Shown here piece by piece: positions 54,805-63,321 of a stretch of 64,000 nt of DNA. Source of the DNA: Cytobacillus horneckiae (GTDB lineage: Bacteria; Bacillota; Bacilli; Bacillales; Cytobacillaceae); the NCBI RefSeq assembly GCF_002835735.1, contig NZ_PISD01000075.1, positions 1 through 64,000 on the forward strand, written 5' to 3'. Each line of letters starts with the position of its first letter. Position 1 is the stretch's first letter. Below the pieces are notes generated by a model. It made no database searches, had not been told where the DNA came from, and saw nothing but the letters and a program-made list of their open reading frames with translations. Position numbers and translations under genes: made by a program.

Positions 54805-56355
54805 ATGGCAGACATCTATGAGAAAATTAATGAACTTTATGACCGCCGCAGGGAAGTCGAGCTTGGCGGAGGAGATGAAAGAATCGAAAAGCAGCATGAG
54901 AAGGGAAAGCTGACTGCGAGAGAGCGGATTGATTTGCTAGTTGATCCAGGCAGCTTTGTAGAGTTGAACCCTTTTATCGAACACCGCAGCACAGATTTTG
55001 GTCTAGAACAGCAAAAGGGTCCTGGTGACGGAGTCGTAACAGGATACGGGAAAGTAAATGGCCGTCCAATTTTCTTGTTTTCACAGGATTTTACAGTATT
55101 CGGCGGAGCGCTCGGTGAGATGCATGCGAAGAAAATAGTGAATGTTATGGATTTAGCGGCTGAAAACGGTGCGCCATTTATCGGGCTCAATGATTCTGGC
55201 GGAGCAAGAATCCAGGAAGGCGTTGTTTCTTTAGATGGCTATGGCCATATTTTTTATCGCAACTCGATTTATTCAGGTGTTATTCCGCAAATCTCAGTCA
55301 TCATGGGCCCTTGTGCCGGCGGTGCCGTATATTCTCCTGCAATCACTGATTTTGTTTTTATGGTAGAAAAAACGAGCCAAATGTTTATTACAGGGCCGAA
55401 GGTTATCGAAACGGTAACAGGCGAAAAGATTACAGCTGAAGATTTAGGCGGAGCGAAAGTACATAATACAATTAGCGGGAATGCCCATTTTAAAGGAGAA
55501 ACAGAAGAAGAAGTCATTGCACAAGTGCGTCATCTGTTAAGCTATTTGCCGCAAAATAATGAAGAGAAGCCGCCGATAGCCGATGTGGACGAAAACGATG
55601 ACTATCGTCCAGACTTAACTGATATTATTCCATTTGATGCGATTCGGCCTTATGATGTCCGCAAAGTAATCGATCAAGTAGTCGATCAAGATTCATTTAT
55701 GGAAGTCCAGCCTGATTTTGCTAAAAATATCGTCGTCGGTCTTGCGCGCGTGAAAGGGGAATCAGTCGGACTCGTTTGCAACCAGCCTAAAGTAATGGCG
55801 GGGGGCCTTGATATTGATTCTTCGGATAAAGCCGCCAGATTTATCCGCTTCTGTGATTCATTTAATATCCCTTTAATCACGTTTGAGGACGTAACTGGTT
55901 TCTTCCCTGGAATTAAACAAGAGCATGGCGGGATTATTCGCCACGGCGCAAAGATTCTCTACGCTTATTCAGAAGCAACAGTCCCTAAGCTGACTGTTAT
56001 ATTACGAAAGGCATTTGGTGGAGCTTATGTGGCATTAAACAGTAAGTCAATTGGAGCGGATTTAGTGTTTGCATGGCCGAATGCAGAAGTCGCTGTCATG
56101 GGTCCACAAGGTGCTGCCAATATCATTTTTGCTAAAGAAATTGCTGGCAGTGAAGACCCAGAGGCAACAAGAGCACAAAAAATAGAGGAATACCGTGAAA
56201 AGTTTGCTAATCCATACGTAGCCGCAAGCAGAGGAATGGTGGATGATGTGATTGATCCGCGCGAAACAAGAATTAAAATCATCCAAGCACTAGAAATGCT
56301 AAGAAATAAAAAGGAATCTCGTCCTTATAAAAAACATGGAAATATTCCTTTATAA
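54805..56355 (+). CDS. yqjD: Acyl-CoA carboxylase carboxyltransferase subunit (YqjD; propionyl-CoA type)
   Basis: A 516-residue crotonase-fold carboxyltransferase with N- and C-halves. Signatures: KLTARERIDLLVDPGSF, LNDSGGARIQEGV, GPCAGGAVYSPAITDF (oxyanion glycines) and the C-terminal KAFGGAYVALNSK. It moves CO2 from biotin to propionyl-CoA, or the reverse as in methylmalonyl-CoA decarboxylase. No dedicated biotin carboxylase or carrier gene lies beside it, so it must use subunits encoded elsewhere or the AccB/AccC of this window; this is open. Translationally coupled to mce. Confidence 0.9.
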   Translation: MADIYEKINELYDRRREVELGGGDERIEKQHEKGKLTARERIDLLVDPGSFVELNPFIEHRSTDFGLEQQKGPGDGVVTGYGKVNGRPIFLFSQDFTVFGGALGEMHAKKIVNVMDLAAENGAPFIGLNDSGGARIQEGVVSLDGYGHIFYRNSIYSGVIPQISVIMGPCAGGAVYSPAITDFVFMVEKTSQMFITGPKVIETVTGEKITAEDLGGAKVHNTISGNAHFKGETEEEVIAQVRHLLSYLPQNNEEKPPIADVDENDDYRPDLTDIIPFDAIRPYDVRKVIDQVVDQDSFMEVQPDFAKNIVVGLARVKGESVGLVCNQPKVMAGGLDIDSSDKAARFIRFCDSFNIPLITFEDVTGFFPGIKQEHGGIIRHGAKILYAYSEATVPKLTVILRKAFGGAYVALNSKSIGADLVFAWPNAEVAVMGPQGAANIIFAKEIAGSEDPEATRAQKIEEYREKFANPYVAASRGMVDDVIDPRETRIKIIQALEMLRNKKESRPYKKHGNIPL

Positions 56356-56568
56356 AGTGTAAGAGTGAGCGCTGACTCAAAGTTGATCGATTATGCATAT
56401 ACGGGGCAGCTACAACAACTGTTTTAAGGCAACGGGATTTTCCCGTGAATCTGCCGTGAAAATCTCATTTGCTGATAAAAACGCTTAGGAGTATACTTAT
56501 ATTGATAAGCGGATATCTAGTAACTGATATGTTTCAAGATTTTCCATAAAGTTGGGGGTTTATAATTA
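56356..56568. other. Gene-free spacer
   Basis: No ORF with a ribosome site. It has a short perfect ACGGGA/TCCCGT hairpin near 56432-56446 and no T-run. The promoter of the downstream peptidase gene is not evident. Confidence 0.4.
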
Positions 56569-57687
56569 ATGATTAACGAGGAAAGATTATTAAACGAATT
56601 TCTAGAGCTTGTACAAATTGATTCGGAAACAAAATTTGAAACACAAATTGCAAAGGTGTTAAAGAAGAAATTTCGTGATCTAGGTGTAGAAGTGTATGAG
56701 GACGATACAACTGCAGTGACTGGACATGGTGCAGGCAACTTAATTTGCACCCTTCAAGCAACAAAAGAAGGTGTCGACCCGATCTACTTCACTTCACATA
56801 TGGATACAGTTGTGCCAGGCAACGGCGTAAAACCGTCAATTAAAGATGGATATGTTGTTACAGATGGCACAACGATATTAGGGGCAGATGATAAAACTGG
56901 ACTGGCGGTTATGCTTGAAATCGTGAAGGTTTTAAAAGAGCAAAACATCGCTCACGGCACAATCCAGTTTGTGATAACGGTAGGTGAAGAATCTGGTTTA
57001 CTTGGTGCAAAAGCATTGGATCCTTCATTAATGAAAGCTAAATTCGGCTATGCGCTTGATAGTGATGGAAAAGTTGGCAATATTATCGTTGCTGCACCTA
57101 CACAAGCAAAAGTGAGAGCGACAATTATTGGAAAAACTGCCCATGCTGGTGTTGCACCTGAAAAAGGAATTTCTGCGATTACGATGGCATCAAAAGCGAT
57201 TTCCAGAATGCCATTAGGGCGTATTGATGAAGAAACGACTGCGAATATTGGCCGTTTCGAAGGCGGTAAGCAAACGAATATCGTTTGCGATCATGTTGAT
57301 GTGCTGGCGGAAGCTCGTTCACTTATTACAGAAAAAATGGAAGCACAAGTGGCAAAAATGAAAGACGCTTTTGAAAGTGCTGCTGAAGAAATGGGCGGCC
57401 GTGCAGAAGTTGAGATTGAAGTGATGTATCCTGGCTTTAAATTTGGCGAAGGTGACCATGTGGTGGAAATTGCAAAGAAAGCTGCAGCAAAAATCGGCAG
57501 ACCTTCAGAGTTGCTTCATAGCGGCGGCGGGAGCGATGCGAACGTCATCGCCGGATTTGATATCCCAACAGTAAACTTAGCTGTAGGATATGAAGAAATT
57601 CACACAACAAATGAGCGCATGCCAATCGAAGAGCTGAATAAGCTTGCAGAAATGGTTATTGCAATCATTGAAGAAGTGGCTGAATAA
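56569..57687 (+). CDS. yqjE: M20 family metallopeptidase, peptidase T-like (YqjE)
   Basis: A 372-residue dinuclear zinc peptidase. Metal and catalytic segments: TSHMDTVVPGNG (His, Asp), GADDKTGLAVMLE, VGEESGLLGAKALD (Glu pair), YALDSDGKVG and GGGSDANVIAGF. A dimerisation domain is inserted at about 180-290 (AKVRATIIGKTAHAG). Tripeptidase or aminopeptidase activity is the family role. Position after yqjD matches B. subtilis yqjE. Confidence 0.9.
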   Translation: MINEERLLNEFLELVQIDSETKFETQIAKVLKKKFRDLGVEVYEDDTTAVTGHGAGNLICTLQATKEGVDPIYFTSHMDTVVPGNGVKPSIKDGYVVTDGTTILGADDKTGLAVMLEIVKVLKEQNIAHGTIQFVITVGEESGLLGAKALDPSLMKAKFGYALDSDGKVGNIIVAAPTQAKVRATIIGKTAHAGVAPEKGISAITMASKAISRMPLGRIDEETTANIGRFEGGKQTNIVCDHVDVLAEARSLITEKMEAQVAKMKDAFESAAEEMGGRAEVEIEVMYPGFKFGEGDHVVEIAKKAAAKIGRPSELLHSGGGSDANVIAGFDIPTVNLAVGYEEIHTTNERMPIEELNKLAEMVIAIIEEVAE

Positions 57688-57700
57688 TTAATAACACTAT

Positions 57701-57735
57701 GAGGCAGCCTTGAAAGGCTGCCTCAAAATTTTGAG
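57701..57735 (+). terminator. yqjE terminator
   Basis: The stem GAGGCAGCCTT/AGGCTGCCTC has a short loop followed by AAAATTTTG; the T tract is short. Confidence 0.75.
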
Positions 57736-57945
57736 ATAAGCTGGACTCCCTGCGGTAATAGTGAGGCACTAAAGGTCAAGAGCGTGATGCAATTGTGCAC
57801 TGGGTCCGGTTTGTACTGGACTCCGTTCTTTAATTTGTTATGATATAGTTGCTTAACTTTTCTTCAAACTACTCTACATTTTCAAATGCTCTTAAATATA
57901 GCCATTTTGAAAGAGTTTTCTAGTGACACTCATTCCGCGATTTTA
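57736..57945. other. Gene-free stretch before the repeat array
   Basis: No gene is supported. The part ctggactcc occurs twice (near 57742 and 57816), which may be degenerate repeat material. No transposase fragment was recognised. Confidence 0.4.
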
Positions 57946-58395
57946 AGTTTAAATGGACTCAAATTGAGTACAGTGAACTAAAAAACGGTCATAGATTGAG
58001 AAACTGGAACCGACATGGGGCGGAGGTAGGCAAAAAGTGGTCATAGTTTGTATAACTGGAACCGAAATGAGTGCAGTCCAGCCAAAAACGGTCATAGATT
58101 GCATAACTGGAACCGAAATAGGTTGCAGTCCAGTCAAAAACGGTCATAGATTGCATAACTGGAACCAAAATAGGTTGCAGTCCAGTCAAAAACGGTCATA
58201 GATTGTATAACTGGAACCGAAATAGAGTGCAGCCAAGCCAAAAATGGTCATGATAGAGAAACTGGAATCAAAATAGGGTGCAGTCATTCAAAAACGGTCA
58301 TAGATTGCATAACTGGAACCGAAATAGAGTACAGCCAAGCCAATAATGGTCATAGATAGAGAAACTGGAACCGAAATAAAGTACAGCCAAGCCCC
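57946..58395. repeat. Tandem repeat array, ~52-bp unit, about eight copies
   Basis: Each unit contains aaaacggtcatagattg, ataactggaaccgaaata and a variable gtgcagtccagtc joint. The actggaa core appears eight times between about 57998 and 58370. The central three units are almost identical, and the outer ones are diverged. Within a unit CCAGT and ACTGG can pair. No cas genes, no unique spacers and no credible protein are present, so this is not a CRISPR array. Confidence 0.88.
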
Positions 58396-58725
58396 AAAAT
58401 ATTCTTTCGATATAACCGTCCCCAATAATAGAATAAATATGTTCGTCCTTTTCATAGAAAACTCCAATCATTTGATTTTCCAATAATTAGAACTGGATTC
58501 AGCTACAAAACGGCTCGACGCTCGAACCGTTTAGTTAGCTCGTGAAATCCCAAACCGTTCATTTTTATTTAAAATGAGTATCTCTGCAGGTTTAAGGAAG
58601 TTTTGAGAGGCGCTCCTATCACTATAAAAAGTATAGGTATAAATACCTATTTAGTATTCTAGTTGATTAAGTGAAACTATGATATATTTCTACTATAAGC
58701 GAACGTTTTGAAAGGGGATTTTTAC
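58396..58725. other. Gene-free stretch after the repeat array
   Basis: Contains a small minus-strand reading frame (58298-58483) that runs into the repeat and lacks a good start context. TATAAA and TATAGG-like AT-rich motifs at about 58620-58690 may include the promoter of the downstream CheW-like gene. Nothing else is supported. Confidence 0.4.
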
Positions 58726-59211
58726 ATGAAGGAAAGCGGTAAATATATTGTTTTTCGTGTTAATAATGAAGAGTATGCGATAGACATCGACAGAGTGATT
58801 GCGATTGAAAGAGTTGAGAATATTTCACCTGTTCCGCATCTGCCAAGCTATGTGAAAGGAATTACCTTATCGCGCGGCCATCTTGTACCTGTTCTTGATA
58901 TTAAAGATATCTTTTATCATCAATCACTTGCGATAGAAGATGAGGTACGTACTTTAGTTTTACAAGGAGAAGGCTTTGAATACGGCTTGCTTGTCGCGGA
59001 TACGAAGGAAATCATTGAAATTTCCTCTAATCAAATTGAGAAAATAGATCTATTAGCCCACTTTGAATTATCGTATATGGCTGGGGTAGCAAATCTGAAT
59101 GCGAGATTAATTACAGTCATTGATACTGCTGCGTTCATTCGCACACTTGAGGGGATGGAAGAAATAGACTCATACATAAATGAATTAAAACAAGAGCAGC
59201 AGGCAACTTAA
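58726..59211 (+). CDS. CheW-like domain protein
   Basis: A 161-residue single CheW-domain protein (YIVFRVNNEEYAIDIDRVIAIERVENISPVPHLPSYVKGITLSRGHLVPVLDI). CheW adapters couple chemoreceptors to CheA. No other chemotaxis gene lies nearby, so the role could be chemotaxis or a separate signalling adapter. ATG 58726 has AAAGGGG upstream; an in-frame TTG at 58708 overlaps that site. It lies between a repeat array and dinB and is not part of the B. subtilis order known to me. Confidence 0.9.
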   Translation: MKESGKYIVFRVNNEEYAIDIDRVIAIERVENISPVPHLPSYVKGITLSRGHLVPVLDIKDIFYHQSLAIEDEVRTLVLQGEGFEYGLLVADTKEIIEISSNQIEKIDLLAHFELSYMAGVANLNARLITVIDTAAFIRTLEGMEEIDSYINELKQEQQAT

Positions 59212-59266
59212 ACTATTTTTATTTGGTATAATAACGGTAAACAACAAACAGGGAAGTGTGCTTTGT

Positions 59267-60544
59267 ATGAAGCAAATGTATCCTAAAAATGGCAGAGTGA
59301 TTTTGCATGTTGATATGAATAGTTTCTATGCTTCTGTAGAAATGGCTTATGATCCTTCATTAAGGGGAAAGCCGCTTGCTATCGCCGGCAATCCCGAGGA
59401 AAGAAGGGGAATCATCGTTACTTGCAGCTATGAAGCTAGAAAATTTGGGGTAAAAACCACAATGCCATTATGGGAAGCAAAAAAGCTTTGTCCCCAGCTA
59501 ATCATTATGCGGCCAAACTTTGAGCGATATAGGGCTGCATCAATAGGAATGTTTGAAATTCTTGGGAATTATTCTGATCTTGTTGAACCTGTCTCAATTG
59601 ATGAGGGCTATATGGATATAACGAATAGCTATGCTCATGGGTCGCCGATAGAAATTGCAGAAATGATTCAAAGAAGAGTAATCGAGCAGCTTGACCTGCC
59701 ATGCAGCATCGGTGTAGCACCAAATAAATTTTTAGCGAAAATGGCCTCTGATATGAAAAAGCCAATGGGCATTACCATATTGAGGAAGCGAGATGTGCCA
59801 GCTATATTGTGGCCGCTGGATGTAGAAGAAATGCATGGAGTAGGCAAAAAGACAGGTGAAAAGCTGAGAAGCTTAAACATAAAAACAATTGGCGAGCTCG
59901 CCAAAGCGAATGATATGACACTTAAAATGGCACTTGGCATTAACGGGAAGCGCTTGAAGGATAAAGCAAATGGCGAAGATAACCGTCCAGTTGATCCGGA
60001 GGCAGCGGAAGAGTTTAAAAGCGTCGGCAACTCTACGACATTGCCGCGGGATATTAGCAACCAAAAAGAGCTTCATAAAGTATTGAAAGAGTTAGCAGAG
60101 AAGGTCTCCATCCGGCTAAAAAGAAAAAAAGTTCTCGCAACAGGCGTAAGTATTACCATTCGTTACAAAGATCGCAAAACAATTACACGCAGCAAAAAAA
60201 TAAACAATCCGATACAAGCCACTGAGGAAATTTTCACCGTCAGCAAGCAGTTGTTCCAAAAGCATTGGAATGGAAATTCAGTCCGGCTGCTCGGTGTAAC
60301 AGGAACCGATTTAGTTGAACAGGGCCATGCTGTAAAGCAGTTAAACCTATTCAATTTCGAAAAGGAAGCAAAGAAGGAGCCGCTTTATCATACGCTGGAA
60401 AAATTAAGAGAAAAATACGGCAGTAAAATCATCGAAAACGCGGCCGCGCTTTCCGACATCCAAAAGAAACAGGCAAACATTGGCACAAGCACAAGCTTTA
60501 ACAAGGACTTCCTGCAAATAAATAGAAACAACGACAAGGAATAG
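59267..60544 (+). CDS. dinB: DNA polymerase IV (DinB, Y family)
   Basis: A 425-residue translesion polymerase. Catalytic carboxylates: Asp in HVDMNSFYASVEM and Asp-Glu in SIDEGYMDIT; helix-hairpin-helix VEEMHGVGKKTGEKL; little-finger domain up to about 350; C-terminal QLNLFNF is a likely beta-clamp binding motif. The homologue at this site in B. subtilis is YqjH (PolY1). AGGGAAG precedes ATG 59267. A LexA box was not seen. Confidence 0.94.
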   Translation: MKQMYPKNGRVILHVDMNSFYASVEMAYDPSLRGKPLAIAGNPEERRGIIVTCSYEARKFGVKTTMPLWEAKKLCPQLIIMRPNFERYRAASIGMFEILGNYSDLVEPVSIDEGYMDITNSYAHGSPIEIAEMIQRRVIEQLDLPCSIGVAPNKFLAKMASDMKKPMGITILRKRDVPAILWPLDVEEMHGVGKKTGEKLRSLNIKTIGELAKANDMTLKMALGINGKRLKDKANGEDNRPVDPEAAEEFKSVGNSTTLPRDISNQKELHKVLKELAEKVSIRLKRKKVLATGVSITIRYKDRKTITRSKKINNPIQATEEIFTVSKQLFQKHWNGNSVRLLGVTGTDLVEQGHAVKQLNLFNFEKEAKKEPLYHTLEKLREKYGSKIIENAAALSDIQKKQANIGTSTSFNKDFLQINRNNDKE

Positions 60545-60586
60545 AGTAAGCGCTTGATAACCGTCATGTGCTTACTCTATTTTTAT
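60542..60586 (+). terminator. dinB terminator
   Basis: The stem TAGAGTAAGC (60542-60551) with GCTTACTCTA (60570-60579), followed by TTTTTAT. The dinB stop codon lies within the stem. Confidence 0.82.
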
Positions 60587-60676
60587 CTGGATTTTCAAAT
60601 AAAAGCTATGCTTGACCAATGAAATTCCGATATTGCCCAACGTAGAATGAAGGCAGTATTGATCTGTTTCAGGAAA

Positions 60677-60712
60677 GAAAAACCTTACTACAAATGGAAT
60701 ATAGTAAGGTTC
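60677..60712 (-). terminator. marR-type gene terminator
   Basis: On the minus strand the stem AACCTTACTA/TAGTAAGGTT is followed by TTTTC. Confidence 0.82.
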
Positions 60713-60732
60713 ATCCGTCAGGGCTTTAATTT

Positions 60733-61206
60733 TCAACTTTCCGATTCATCACATGAATCAGGGATTTTTTTATCTTTAATTAATTGTAAAAGAAGCTCGT
60801 AAAACTGATTGCGTTGTTCTACAGAGAGATTCTCTAAAACGTTGTCTGCTACTTTATTTTGATAAGAGAGTATTTCCTCAAGATGGGCTTGAGCGAGCTC
60901 AGTAAGTTGAATCAGTATAGCTCTTCGATCGGTAGGATCAGGAATACGAATAAGAAGTTTTTCGTGCTCAAGAGCATCTACAAAATCGGTAACTGTACGT
61001 GCTTTTACACCTAATTTAGCAGCCAGCTCATTCATCCTGATTTTACCGTTTTCAGCAACAACTGATAGAACGCGTAATCTAGGGCCCGTTATTTGAAAGG
61101 GTGTATTAAAAGCTGTCAACTGTGATTGAAATTCTCTTTGAATGTAATTGCTGGATCTCATTAAAATATGAATAATGTCTATCGCAAGTGGGTTGTTTGA
61201 GTCCAT
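60733..61206 (-). CDS. MarR-family transcriptional regulator
   Basis: A 157-residue winged-helix regulator. The DNA-binding core is IRMNELAAKLGVKARTVTDFVDALEHEKLL, followed by the wing motif DPTDRRAILIQLT. MarR proteins usually repress a neighbouring efflux or detoxification gene and release on binding a small phenolic or oxidant. It is divergent from a DoxX-family gene and an MFS efflux gene, the probable targets. GGAGGTATTT lies before the ATG on the minus strand. Confidence 0.92.
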   Translation of the reverse strand: MDSNNPLAIDIIHILMRSSNYIQREFQSQLTAFNTPFQITGPRLRVLSVVAENGKIRMNELAAKLGVKARTVTDFVDALEHEKLLIRIPDPTDRRAILIQLTELAQAHLEEILSYQNKVADNVLENLSVEQRNQFYELLLQLIKDKKIPDSCDESES

Positions 61207-61403
61207 TATTTTAAATACCTCCTTGACATATACCTATAAATTATATATTCTCATTTCTGTGAGCAACCTCATTATATTATTGACTCACAATAAATATTTT
61301 AAATCTACGGATTGTAGAATATAAAATTGGAGAGAGGTGTTCAGGATGAAATTAAAATAGTTGTTTATAGTTGTTAAAAATAATCATTTACGGGGGAGAC
61401 CAT

Positions 61404-61751
61404 ATGTATATTGTATCATTAGTACTTCAGCTTTTATTAATTTTTGCATTTTTCTTTTCAGGTTTAGGTAAAATTAAGGGGGCGCAAATGCAAGTAGAAA
61501 CCTTTGCTTACTTAAGATTGCCTCAATGGTTCCGAGTAGTAACCGGCTGGATTGCCTTAATAGGAGTAGCTGGATTAATCATTGGCTTCTGGAATAAAGG
61601 AATACTTACGCTGTCAGCATTATGGCTTGCATGCATTATGTTAGGAGCAATCATGTTCCATATTCGTTCTAAAGATCCGATTAATAAAATGATGCCAGCT
61701 GCGATTCTTATGGCTTTTGCTTTAATTCTTGCGGGCATACAATTAACTTAA
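61404..61751 (+). CDS. DoxX-like family membrane protein
   Basis: A 115-residue protein with four transmembrane helices. It has the DoxX-like pattern, including FFSGLGKIKGAQMQVETFAYLRLPQWFRVVTG in the first half. Members are linked to quinone or thiol redox at the membrane, often next to MarR regulators; the substrate is unknown. GGGGGAGA lies before ATG 61404. It probably belongs to the MarR-controlled module. Confidence 0.85.
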   Translation: MYIVSLVLQLLLIFAFFFSGLGKIKGAQMQVETFAYLRLPQWFRVVTGWIALIGVAGLIIGFWNKGILTLSALWLACIMLGAIMFHIRSKDPINKMMPAAILMAFALILAGIQLT

Positions 61752-61805
61752 CTATGAAAAAGTTATTTAAAACCATCTTTTTTGTTACTTAATGAAGTTT
61801 GTAAC

Positions 61806-61880
61806 TTGACTATATGAAAAATAATGAGTATCCTCAGTATTATAAAATACTGAGGATACTCATTATGAGAATACTCTTTA
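61806..61880 (+). promoter_or_regulatory. Perfect 20-bp inverted repeat overlapping a promoter
   Basis: The left arm 61821-61840 and right arm 61847-61866 are exact reverse complements (cores ATAATGAGTATCC and GGATACTCATTAT) around a 6-base centre. The repeat overlaps a candidate promoter, TTGACT (61806-61811), 17 bases, TATCCT (61829-61834). A further partial copy, GAGAATACTC, follows at 61867. It could be an operator for a dimeric repressor or an RNA hairpin in the MFS leader. No T tract follows. Confidence 0.7.
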
Positions 61881-61909
61881 TGAGTGCGAAATGAAAAGGG
61901 GTTAAGTTT

Positions 61910-63298
61910 ATGACAGATACATCATCGAAGAATGCAAATAAATTGTTAAGAGTTCTAGTTGTCACGCTCATTTTCTCAGTTATGAACGGGACAATGTTTA
62001 ATGTCGCTCTCCCTGAAATAGGCAATGAGTTCACTTTAGTTCCATCACAGGTCAGTTGGATCATGACCAGTTACATGGTTGTCTATGCAATCGGTTCTAT
62101 CGTTATGGGGAAATTAGCGGATAAATACCGGCTGAAAGATTTACTGACATATGGGTTAATTGTTTTTGCTCTTGGTTCATTGCTTGGATTATTAGCTACG
62201 GAATATTGGCTCATCATTTTAGGGCGTGTAATCCAAGCAGCAGGAGCTTCTGTTCTGCCTGCAACGGCAATGATCATACCAGTTCGTTATTTTGCTCCTG
62301 AGCAGAGGGGACGCGCACTTGGAACTTCTGCAATTGGACTGGCCCTTGGCAATGCTTTAGGACCTGTAGTAGCAGGATTAATCACTAGCTTTGGCAGCTG
62401 GAGACTGATGTTTGTTATTTCCTTGCTACCGCTTTTGACCTTACCTTTCTTTCGGATGTATTTAGACAACACAAGAGGGAAAACAGGTCGTATAGATATT
62501 CTTGGCGGGCTGCTATTAGCTGTATCGGTTTCATCGTTTTTACTTGCAATTGTGCAATTGAACGCTTGGCTATTCCTTGCAGCGCTTGTATTTTTGGCTG
62601 TTTTCATCATTCATATTAACAAAGCGAAAGAACCATTTATTAATCCAAGTCTATTTGGAAATAAAAAATTCACAATCGGATTAATGCTGGCATTTATGAC
62701 GACAGCAATGAGCTTTAGCATGACATTCATGACTCCACAATTTTTAGCCGCACTGAATGCCTTATCCCCTGCGAGCATTGGTTTTGTGTTAGTACCAGCT
62801 GCCGTTGCGGCAGCTATCATGGGCAGAAAGGGTGGAAGGTTGGCTGACACGCGCGGAAATACGACACTTGTCTTTGTTGCTTCTATTTTAATTTGCCTCT
62901 CCTTCTTTCTACTGTCGACCTTTATTGGGGCCTCTGCCTATATTATTGCCTTCATCCTAATATTAGGCAATGTTGGGCAGACTTTTATGCAGATATCGAT
63001 GTCGAATAGTATTTCGAGAACATTAGCAAAAGAAGAAACTGGTGTAGGCATGGGAATGCTATCGATGATCAATTTTATCTCTGGTGCGTTTGCAATGAGT
63101 GTGGTAGGAAAGCTGCTAGATAAGGGCACAACTACGCTACAATTGAACCCTTTCATTACAAATCATGCTGCTCATATATACAGTAATATTTTTATTATTA
63201 TGTCCTTTCTTATTATTTTTGTATTTTTAGTTTATCGGTATCAGTTTGACAAGCGGAATGCCAATAATGAAGTGAAAAAACTAAATAATAGTCTATAA
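61910..63298 (+). CDS. MFS drug-efflux-type transporter
   Basis: A 462-residue major facilitator protein with 12-14 predicted helices. Motif A appears as MGKLADKYRLKDL, and motif C as LALGNALGPVVAGLI, the latter typical of drug:H+ antiporters. Homology suggests the DHA2 (EmrB/QacA-like) group. The substrate cannot be inferred. AAAGGGG precedes the ATG. It lies downstream of the MarR and DoxX genes and the large inverted repeat. Confidence 0.88.
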   Translation: MTDTSSKNANKLLRVLVVTLIFSVMNGTMFNVALPEIGNEFTLVPSQVSWIMTSYMVVYAIGSIVMGKLADKYRLKDLLTYGLIVFALGSLLGLLATEYWLIILGRVIQAAGASVLPATAMIIPVRYFAPEQRGRALGTSAIGLALGNALGPVVAGLITSFGSWRLMFVISLLPLLTLPFFRMYLDNTRGKTGRIDILGGLLLAVSVSSFLLAIVQLNAWLFLAALVFLAVFIIHINKAKEPFINPSLFGNKKFTIGLMLAFMTTAMSFSMTFMTPQFLAALNALSPASIGFVLVPAAVAAAIMGRKGGRLADTRGNTTLVFVASILICLSFFLLSTFIGASAYIIAFILILGNVGQTFMQISMSNSISRTLAKEETGVGMGMLSMINFISGAFAMSVVGKLLDKGTTTLQLNPFITNHAAHIYSNIFIIMSFLIIFVFLVYRYQFDKRNANNEVKKLNNSL

Positions 63299-63321
63299 AA
63301 TAACTTGAAAGGAGGTTATTT

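Noticed and set aside
57946-58395. Possible CRISPR array
   Set aside because: The unit is about 52 bases with drifting sequence throughout, there is no constant repeat/unique spacer split, and no cas genes occur in the window.
58298-58483. Small minus-strand ORF of 61 codons
   Set aside because: Its second half is repeat-array sequence, the start context is poor, and the frame has no conserved features.
58690-58715. LexA (SOS) box near the CheW-like gene and dinB
   Set aside because: CGAACGTTTTG does not keep the four-base spacing of the CGAAC-N4-GTTCG consensus.
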